Position numbers and translations under genes: made by a program. Below, piece after piece: positions 36,118 through 41,442 of a DNA stretch of 41,442 nucleotides (the first letter of the stretch is position 1; each line of letters starts with the position of its first letter). Under the pieces are notes generated by a model. That model was given only the letters and a program-made list of their open reading frames with translations, was not told where the DNA came from and did not search any database. Origin of the DNA: Candidatus Latescibacterota bacterium (GTDB lineage Bacteria; Latescibacterota; UBA2968; UBA8231); assembly GCA_022827165.1 (NCBI GenBank), contig JAJDTN010000098.1, positions 1 through 41,442 of the forward strand, read 5' to 3'.

Positions 36118-37452
36118 ATGGAGGATCTGCGCGGCCTCCACGCCGATCCCGGAGCGCTGCTGCAGCACCTCCTTCGCTTCGACACCACCAACCCCCCGGG
36201 GCGCGAGCGTCCCTGCATCGAGTGGGTGGCCGGCCTGCTCGCCGCCTACGGCATCGAGTCCCGGCTCTTCGCCCTCGACCCCGAGCGGCCGAACCTGGTG
36301 GCCCGGATCGGCGGCGGCTCCGAGCCGCCGCTGCTCCTCTACGGACACGTCGATGTCGTCACCACCGGCGGCCAGCCCTGGAGCCGCGACCCCTTCGCAG
36401 GCGAACGCGCCGAGGGCGTGATCTGGGGCCGCGGTTCCCTCGACATGAAGGGCGGCGACGCGATGATGATCGCCGCCTTCCTGCGCGCCGCCCACGAGCG
36501 CGCTCCCCTGCCCGGGGACGTCATCCTCTGCCTGCTCTCCGACGAGGAAGCCGGGGCCGAGCACGGCGCCCGCTTCATGGTCGAGCAGCACCCCGGGCAG
36601 TTCGAGGGCGTGCGCTTTGCCCTCGGGGAGTTCGGCGGCTACCGGGAGCGGGTCCTCGGCAGGTCCTTCTATCCGATCCAGGTCTCGGAGAAGACGGTGG
36701 TCCGGCTCACCGGCCGCCTGCGCGGTCCCGGCGGTCACGGGGCCATGGTCCACCGGGGCGGGATCATGGCCCGCCTCGGCCGGGTGCTCACGACCCTGGA
36801 CCGGCGCCGGCTGCCGGTGAACGTGACCCCCGCGGCGGCGGCGATGATCGAGGCCGTGGCCGCGGGCCTGCCGGAGCCGCAAGCGGCCACCGTCCTCAGC
36901 CTGCTCGACCCCGCGCGGACGGATGCCACCCTCGACGGCATGGGATCCGAGGGCGACGCCTTCGACTGCATCCTTCACGACACCGTGAACGTGACGGTGA
37001 TCGACGCCGGAGAGAAGTTCAACGTCATCCCGAGCACGGTGGAACTGGGCTTCGACGCCCGCATCCTCCCCGCCTCCAGCCCGGAGAAACTGGTCTCCGA
37101 CCTGGAGGCGCTGGTGGGCGACGACGTCGAGTTCGACCCGCCCCGGGCCCTGGGCGAGCCCATGGGAGATCCCGACCTGCGGCTGCTGCCTCTTCTCGAG
37201 GCGGTACTGAAGGACCACGACCCGGAAGCGCGGCCCATGCCCATGCTCATGGTGGGCGCCACCGACGGGCGCGAGTTCCGCCGCCTGGGAATCCAGACCT
37301 ACGGGTTCCTCCCCCTGGACCTGCCCGAAGAGATCGAGGTCTTCCGGCTCATCCACGCCGCCGACGAGCGCGTCCCGGCGCGCTGCCTCGAGTTCGGCAC
37401 TCGTTGCATACACGACGTCCTCCTGCGCTTCGACGTGGTTGACGGCCCGTGA
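36118..37452 (+). CDS. M20-family metallopeptidase/deacylase
   Basis: A 444-residue zinc-dependent peptidase or N-deacylase of the M20 (ArgE/DapE/carboxypeptidase) family. Zinc ligands appear as LLYGHVDVVTT (His), GRGSLDMKGGDAMM (bridging Asp), LLSDEEAGAEHGARF (base and metal Glu pair) and a late His in RLIHAADERV. The central dimerisation domain includes RLTGRLRGPGGHGAMVHRGG. These enzymes cleave small peptides or N-acyl amino acids; the substrate is not evident. It starts two bases after the PhyH stop without a ribosome-binding site, indicating translational coupling. A perfect 9-bp hairpin follows it. Confidence 0.9.
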   Translation: MEDLRGLHADPGALLQHLLRFDTTNPPGRERPCIEWVAGLLAAYGIESRLFALDPERPNLVARIGGGSEPPLLLYGHVDVVTTGGQPWSRDPFAGERAEGVIWGRGSLDMKGGDAMMIAAFLRAAHERAPLPGDVILCLLSDEEAGAEHGARFMVEQHPGQFEGVRFALGEFGGYRERVLGRSFYPIQVSEKTVVRLTGRLRGPGGHGAMVHRGGIMARLGRVLTTLDRRRLPVNVTPAAAAMIEAVAAGLPEPQAATVLSLLDPARTDATLDGMGSEGDAFDCILHDTVNVTVIDAGEKFNVIPSTVELGFDARILPASSPEKLVSDLEALVGDDVEFDPPRALGEPMGDPDLRLLPLLEAVLKDHDPEARPMPMLMVGATDGREFRRLGIQTYGFLPLDLPEEIEVFRLIHAADERVPARCLEFGTRCIHDVLLRFDVVDGP

Positions 37453-37477
37453 GCCGCGCCCCGGGGCTGGGCCCAGA

Positions 37478-37503
37478 GCCTCGGCCCACGGTACGGCCGA
37501 GGC
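37478..37503 (+). terminator. GC-rich hairpin after the M20 gene
   Basis: GCCTCGGCC and GGCCGAGGC form a perfect 9-bp stem around an 8-base loop, 26 bases after the M20 stop. There is no T-tract; it may terminate or protect the upstream message. Confidence 0.45.
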
Positions 37504-37534
37504 CGGGCCGCGGGTCCCGCTGAGCGCCTTGTCC

Positions 37535-37879
37535 ATGCGTCGAGTGCTTCTGTGGAGCCTGCTGCTGGCGGGAGCGGGCTATCTCGGCTACCGAAGCCTG
37601 CCTTCCCCGGCCGATGACGTGCCGGCGCCGGGGGCCGCCCGAGGCCACTACGCCTTCTACTGCGCCGACTGCCACGGCGCCGACATGGACGGCGGCATGG
37701 CCAGCAGCCTGATCGACGGCCGCTGGGCCTGCGGCGACAGCACCGCCGCCATCTTCCGGGCCGTTGCCGACGGCCTCGAAGCCGACGGCATGCCCGCCTT
37801 CGGCGCGGTCCTGACCGCCTCCGAGATCAACGCCCTGGTCGCCCTGATGCGGGCGGCCGAGGGTGAACCCGCTCCATAG
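37535..37879 (+). CDS. Mono-haem c-type cytochrome, membrane-anchored
   Basis: A 114-residue cytochrome c. An N-terminal helix (VLLWSLLLAGAGYLGY) is either a signal anchor or a cleaved signal peptide. The haem site is FYCADCHGADMDGG (C-x-x-C-H), and the axial Met is likely in EADGMPAFGAVL. The protein is typical of small periplasmic electron carriers. It precedes a PQQ-type sugar dehydrogenase lipoprotein by 13 bases, so it is probably that enzyme's electron acceptor. No clear ribosome-binding site precedes ATG 37535, which follows a spacer dominated by a hairpin. Confidence 0.87.
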   Translation: MRRVLLWSLLLAGAGYLGYRSLPSPADDVPAPGAARGHYAFYCADCHGADMDGGMASSLIDGRWACGDSTAAIFRAVADGLEADGMPAFGAVLTASEINALVALMRAAEGEPAP

Positions 37880-37892
37880 ACAAGGATCCGTC

Positions 37893-39029
37893 ATGAGTTT
37901 CCTGGCGCGGCTGTCATTCTGCGCCCTCATCGTCGCGGGCTGCTCCGCCTCCGATGTCCCCCATGTCGTCGAGTCGGAGGAACACCGCTTTCGCGTCGAG
38001 ACCTTCGCCGAAGGTTTCGGGGTGCCCTGGGGCCTCGCCTTCCTGCCCGACGGCCGGTTGCTGGTGACCGAGCAGGAGGGCCTGCTGCGCATCGTCGGGA
38101 AGGACGGAGCGGTCTCGGAGCCGATCGACGGTGTGCCCGCCGTCCTCGCCCGGGGCCAGGGCGGCCTGATGGACGTGGCCCTGCACCCGCGGTACGCGGA
38201 GCAGGGATGGATCTACCTGAGCTATTCGGAGCCCCTGCAGGGCCCGGAGGGTTCAACCTTGGGGCACACCGTCATCGCCCGGGCCCGCCTTCGGGAGGGC
38301 GGACTGGCCGACCTGGAGATCGTCTACCGGGTTCCGGAGCAGCTCTACACCCGGCGCGCCCACCACTACGGCTCGCGCATCCTCTTCGACCGCGCCGGCT
38401 TCCTCTACTTCGCCATCGGCGACCGCGGCCAGCGCGACCTCGCCCAGAGCGTGGAGTGGCCCAGCGGCAAGATCCACCGCCTCCTCGACGACGGCGCCCT
38501 GCCGGCGGACAACCCCTTCGCCGGACAGCCGGGCGCCGTCGGGTCGATCTGGTCCTACGGCCACCGCAATCCCCAGGGGCTGGCCCTGCACCCCGTCACC
38601 GGGGAGCTGTGGTCCGCCGAGCACGGCCCCAAGGGCGGTGACGAGCTCAACCACATCCGCCGCGGCCTCAACTACGGCTGGCCGGCGATCACCTACGGCA
38701 TCAACTACGACGGCACCCCCATCACCGATGCGACCCACGCCGAGGGCATGGAACAGCCCGAGACCTGGTGGGTGCCCTCCATCGCCGTCTGCGGCATCGA
38801 CTTCTACACGGGCGACGGCTTCGGCAAGTGGCGGAACGACCTGCTGGTGACCTCCCTGCGCTTCAACCGGCTGCACCGCCTGCGGCTGAAGGGGCGGGAG
38901 GTGGTCCACGAGGAGATCGTCTACCGGGGAGAGTCCCGTGTGCGCGACGTGCAGACCGGCCCCGACGGGGCCGTCTACCTGGCGGTGGAGAGACCGGGGC
39001 GGATCCTGCGGCTGGTCAGCCTGGACTGA
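37893..39029 (+). CDS. PQQ-dependent sugar dehydrogenase-like lipoprotein (Asd/YliI family)
   Basis: A 378-residue predicted lipoprotein (LSFCALIVAGCSAS, lipobox Cys near residue 18) with the six-bladed fold of soluble glucose/aldose dehydrogenases. Key blocks are GVPWGLAFLPDGRLLVTEQE, GQGGLMDVALHPRY, the catalytic-His region RRAHHYGSRILF, and IGDRGQRDLAQ. WSYGHRNPQGLALHP, SAEHGPKGGDELN and RGLNYGWPAIT also match. These enzymes oxidise aldose sugars with PQQ in the periplasm. No pqq biosynthesis genes are in the window. AAGGA lies seven bases before the ATG. The cytochrome c gene directly upstream supports an electron-transfer pair. Confidence 0.92.
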   Translation: MSFLARLSFCALIVAGCSASDVPHVVESEEHRFRVETFAEGFGVPWGLAFLPDGRLLVTEQEGLLRIVGKDGAVSEPIDGVPAVLARGQGGLMDVALHPRYAEQGWIYLSYSEPLQGPEGSTLGHTVIARARLREGGLADLEIVYRVPEQLYTRRAHHYGSRILFDRAGFLYFAIGDRGQRDLAQSVEWPSGKIHRLLDDGALPADNPFAGQPGAVGSIWSYGHRNPQGLALHPVTGELWSAEHGPKGGDELNHIRRGLNYGWPAITYGINYDGTPITDATHAEGMEQPETWWVPSIAVCGIDFYTGDGFGKWRNDLLVTSLRFNRLHRLRLKGREVVHEEIVYRGESRVRDVQTGPDGAVYLAVERPGRILRLVSLD

Positions 39030-39035
39030 CCGCGG

Positions 39036-40286
39036 TCAGCGCGGCGGTGGCATCTGGATGGGCTGCCGTGATCGGAAGGAAAGCCCGAGATGGGAGTGGC
39101 CCTCCCACGGCCATGCCTGGTCGTTCTCGAACCAGGACCAGCTGATCGACAAGTGCCTGACGACGAAGAGAAACGCGTCCAGCGAGGAACCGGGGGGTGC
39201 GCTCTCCAGGTGATGCGCCACGTACTTGAAGAAGCCGTCTGACCCGATGGTCCCTCCCCTGGTTCTGAAGTGGATGTCACCATCCAAGTCGTCGTATTCG
39301 CCTCGCCTGAAGGTGATCGTCTCCAGAATCGAGAACTCGATTCCCCTCTTCTGGTCCTCAAGGCTCCTGACCTGGACGCCTTCTGTCAGGGGCTGGTAGG
39401 TCTCCCGGGCAAAGGTCACTTTCCCGATCGTGAGCCGGAGGGCATCCGAGCGCCAGTCCATTGCCAGGCTGCCCGACCAACCGTGCCGTCTGTTCGCCGG
39501 CAGAGGATCTGCCGGCCACGCGCCGATACGGACGAATCCTGCACCGTGATTGTGCCAGGCGACGCCGTACCCGATGTCCAGCCGCGGCCGGAGATGCGGA
39601 CCCAGGGCGAGTGCCCGTCCGGTGAACCGTTCCAGCATACCGTCCACCGGTGCCACCGCCATGAGACCGAAGTCATGAGCCCTGGTTGACTCTCTGGTCT
39701 CACCAAGACCGAACGAGACCCACTTGGTGGTCGCACCGACGCCCACCTCCAGGAAGGATCGCAAGGCCAGGCTGACGCCGAGACTATTGCAGGCGTCGGA
39801 GACATCTGGAATACCTGCCCCACCTCCCACGTCACCGATGCGGTCCAGCGGCCCGAAGTCCATCTTGGTGCGGTATCCGTACACCGCGGCTGCAAGGCTC
39901 GCCGGGCCCTTCCAGGAGAGGGCGGGCAGCTCGCCTCCGGCCGTGGCCTGCACGGCGTGGTAGCCGTATCCCAGGTCATCCGCCAACCCTGGAAGCCACG
40001 GCACCTTGCTGAGGTATAGGCGGCTCTGGACCGTGTACTCCGGAGAGGAGAGGGCCGCCGCGCCGGGGTTGTAATAGCCCGCCGGCTCGTCGGGCAGCGC
40101 GACTCCCGCCTGGCCCATCCCGTTGACGCGCACGGAGGGAGAGATCAGCAGGAACGGCGTTGTTGCCCCGCTTTGCGGAGTCGCTTCAGCCGTTTCACTC
40201 TTCGCCAGCAGAAATGAAGCGGCCAGTATGGCCGGGAGCCTGGTGACACCTGGGAGGCGGATCGATCCGGTTGCTTGTCGTTGCAT
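39036..40286 (-). CDS. PorV/FadL-like outer-membrane protein
   Basis: A 416-residue outer-membrane protein with a cleavable N-terminus (LPAILAASFLLAKSETAEA). Directly after it comes the block PSVRVNGMGQAGVALPDEPAGYYNPGAAAL, which matches the G-M-G-x-A...Y-x-N-P-A/G-A start of PorV/PorQ and related FadL-like barrels. Alternating beta strands follow to the end. PorV shuttles cargo bearing type IX C-terminal domains, two of which are encoded in this window, so a secretion role is plausible; lipid or porin function is the alternative. GGGAGG lies eight bases before the ATG. Codon use is somewhat less G+C-biased than in neighbouring genes. Confidence 0.7.
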   Translation of the reverse strand: MQRQATGSIRLPGVTRLPAILAASFLLAKSETAEATPQSGATTPFLLISPSVRVNGMGQAGVALPDEPAGYYNPGAAALSSPEYTVQSRLYLSKVPWLPGLADDLGYGYHAVQATAGGELPALSWKGPASLAAAVYGYRTKMDFGPLDRIGDVGGGAGIPDVSDACNSLGVSLALRSFLEVGVGATTKWVSFGLGETRESTRAHDFGLMAVAPVDGMLERFTGRALALGPHLRPRLDIGYGVAWHNHGAGFVRIGAWPADPLPANRRHGWSGSLAMDWRSDALRLTIGKVTFARETYQPLTEGVQVRSLEDQKRGIEFSILETITFRRGEYDDLDGDIHFRTRGGTIGSDGFFKYVAHHLESAPPGSSLDAFLFVVRHLSISWSWFENDQAWPWEGHSHLGLSFRSRQPIQMPPPR

Positions 40287-40342
40287 AGCGAGTCCCTCCC
40301 TGTGGGTATTCCCGTAGGACCCCGCCAGTGTGCCCAGGTTCC

Positions 40343-41442
40343 TCAGCTACTCCCCGCCCGGCGCTCCACGTAGATGGGGCTGCTCCAGGCGCGGTGCTGA
40401 TCGACCTGGGTCACCCGCACCCAGTACGGGCACAGACCGCTGACGTGGCGCGTGTCCCGGAAGGAGAGCTCGGCGCGCGAGGGCAGTTCCGGGTCCGGCG
40501 CCGGCCCGGCGATGACGTGGCGGCTGGCGCCGCCGGCTTCCACCGTCATCGGCTGCTCGCCCACCTGGGAGAGTGAGAAGCCGAAGCTGGCCGGCCCGGA
40601 CTCGAACCGGCAGCACGTCTCCGGTCCGCCCTCGATCTCCAGGCGCATCCCCATGCGGTTGCCGGCGGTGACCGTGTCGAAGCGGACCGTGCGCTCGCCG
40701 GTCCGTTCGACAATGTCGCAAGGGGTAACGAGAGCGACGGGCTCCATCCCGGCGATCCGACCGCCGTCGACGGTGAACCGGCCCTTCCACAGAGCCCGCT
40801 GCTGCGGTGCGCCGCCGTGTCCCTCGGTCCCGCCCCAGAGGACGCGCACGGCGCCGTCGCCGGAGGCCGCCGCCGGCCGCCACGTCCACAGCGGCTCGAT
40901 CCCGCACAGCAGGTCGACCTGCTCGATCCCCGTCGTGCCCTCCACGTCGATGGCCACCAGGGGAAAGCCGTCGGTGGCGTACTCGCTGCCCATGGGATGG
41001 CCGTCGGCCGTGACCGCCAGCCTCATCCGGGGCCCGTCGGTGGCGTAGCACCGCCTCGCCGCCATCGCCTCCCACAGCGCCTCCCGGGTCAGCTCCGAGG
41101 CCAGGAAGGCGGTGATCCCGCCGCGCACGTTGCGGATCAGCCCGCTGCCGGGATGATCGCACCCGGGCCGGCCGGTGACGCCGTCGGTTCCTGCGGTGAC
41201 GCCCACGCGATAGCCGCGGCGCAGGGCGTCGAGTACGAACCAGTCCGACGTGCCGTGGGTGGAGTGGACCTCGGCCAGGGTCTCGATGGCCGGCTCGTGG
41301 AAATCCAGATTTGTGGGCCGGCCGCCGGCGTGCATGTTGATGAGCACGTCCTCGTCCTTCATGGCCTCGAGGAACTCCGGCGCCGTCTCCAGGTCGGGTT
41401 CCGGGTCGGGCTCGTCCTCGGTGAAGAACCGGCCCGACCGCC
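40343..41442 (-). CDS. PHP-like metallohydrolase, C-terminal part (5' partial)
   Basis: The last 366 codons of a larger protein; the frame remains open at the right window edge, so the N-terminus is outside. ETAPEFLEA leads into VLINMHAGGRPTNLDFHEPA, which contributes a metal-like His, then HSTHGTSDWFVLDALRRGYR and VGVTAGTDGVTGRPG. These are the closing ligands of PHP-like or DUF3604-like metal-dependent phosphoesterases. The remaining 250 residues are beta-rich (FTVDGGRIAGMEPVAL, then YWVRVTQVDQHRAWSSPIYV) and probably form a substrate-binding domain. The substrate is unknown. Confidence 0.75.
   Translation of the reverse strand, partial: RSGRFFTEDEPDPEPDLETAPEFLEAMKDEDVLINMHAGGRPTNLDFHEPAIETLAEVHSTHGTSDWFVLDALRRGYRVGVTAGTDGVTGRPGCDHPGSGLIRNVRGGITAFLASELTREALWEAMAARRCYATDGPRMRLAVTADGHPMGSEYATDGFPLVAIDVEGTTGIEQVDLLCGIEPLWTWRPAAASGDGAVRVLWGGTEGHGGAPQQRALWKGRFTVDGGRIAGMEPVALVTPCDIVERTGERTVRFDTVTAGNRMGMRLEIEGGPETCCRFESGPASFGFSLSQVGEQPMTVEAGGASRHVIAGPAPDPELPSRAELSFRDTRHVSGLCPYWVRVTQVDQHRAWSSPIYVERRAGSS

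Noticed and set aside
39026..39039. Perfect 14-base palindrome CTGACCGCGGTCAG
   Set aside because: It has no loop or tail and lies across two convergent stop codons. It is as likely to be chance or a restriction-site-like palindrome.
1..41442. CRISPR array, insertion sequence or prophage
   Set aside because: There is no spaced repeat array, transposase, integrase, capsid or tail gene. The only direct repeat noted is the pair near 7.9 and 8.8 kb.

Overview
This is a high-G+C bacterial chromosome fragment. Several traits point to the FCB/Latescibacterota-like part of the tree. Two secreted proteins carry NPFN/GVYLVRL-type C-terminal sorting domains, and a PorV-like outer-membrane protein is present. 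Two phytanoyl-CoA-dioxygenase-family oxygenases, an enolase-superfamily enzyme, an FAD_oxidored protein, BNR/PD40 beta-propellers and lamin-tail, cohesin-like and dockerin-like modules also occur. The lineage is inferred from gene content only; no rRNA or ribosomal marker gene is present. No integrase, transposase or CRISPR array was seen.

Layout. 1-4178 (+): the 3' part of an AddA/RecB-type helicase-nuclease, a HisJ-like PHP phosphatase overlapping it, a small-molecule nucleotidyltransferase and a MetE-like protein. 4179-8824: a patch with visibly more A/T and signs of gene turnover. It holds an Mrr-type restriction enzyme, an intact higBA toxin-antitoxin pair and a second higBA whose toxin is truncated and frameshifted. 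It also holds a DUF5678-like gene followed by the C-terminal stub of a retropepsin-like partner, inside an imperfect 27-bp direct repeat. One high-G+C membrane-protein gene sits between the two TA loci. 8825-13041: a two-part alpha/beta hydrolase, a small conserved protein with its own terminator, then Nudix and Eis-like acetyltransferase genes. 13109-17860: a 2-hydroxyacid dehydrogenase divergent from a tightly overlapping run of DAHP synthase, MFS exporter, aldo/keto reductase and GNAT. A tRNA(CAU) with a terminator-like hairpin follows.

18073-33716: mostly cell-surface, sugar-acid and transport functions. These are an LRR plus beta-propeller lipoprotein, a galactonate-dehydratase-like enzyme, a PhyH oxygenase, a 913-aa lamin-tail/cohesin/dockerin protein, a FecCD/FecE-type importer, an FAD oxidoreductase, two beta-propeller proteins, an Omp85-like barrel and a possible TIM-barrel protein. 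33742-35044: a compact, probably metal-related operon. It has a promoter with a dyad over its -10 box, a folded leader RNA with mutually exclusive helices, a His-rich two-helix membrane protein, a hairpin-rich spacer, a His/Asp-tailed lipoprotein and a broken TonB-receptor N-terminus. 35108-41442: a second PhyH oxygenase, an M20 peptidase, a c-type cytochrome beside a PQQ-type sugar dehydrogenase lipoprotein, a PorV-like outer-membrane protein, and the C-terminal part of a PHP-like metallohydrolase running off the window.

The best candidate for something undescribed is 33742-35044. Second is the defence/toxin patch at 4337-8800, where two separate toxin-side or enzyme-side partners are decayed next to intact antitoxin-side genes. 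Three genes have a -10-like box so close to the ATG that leaderless transcription is likely.
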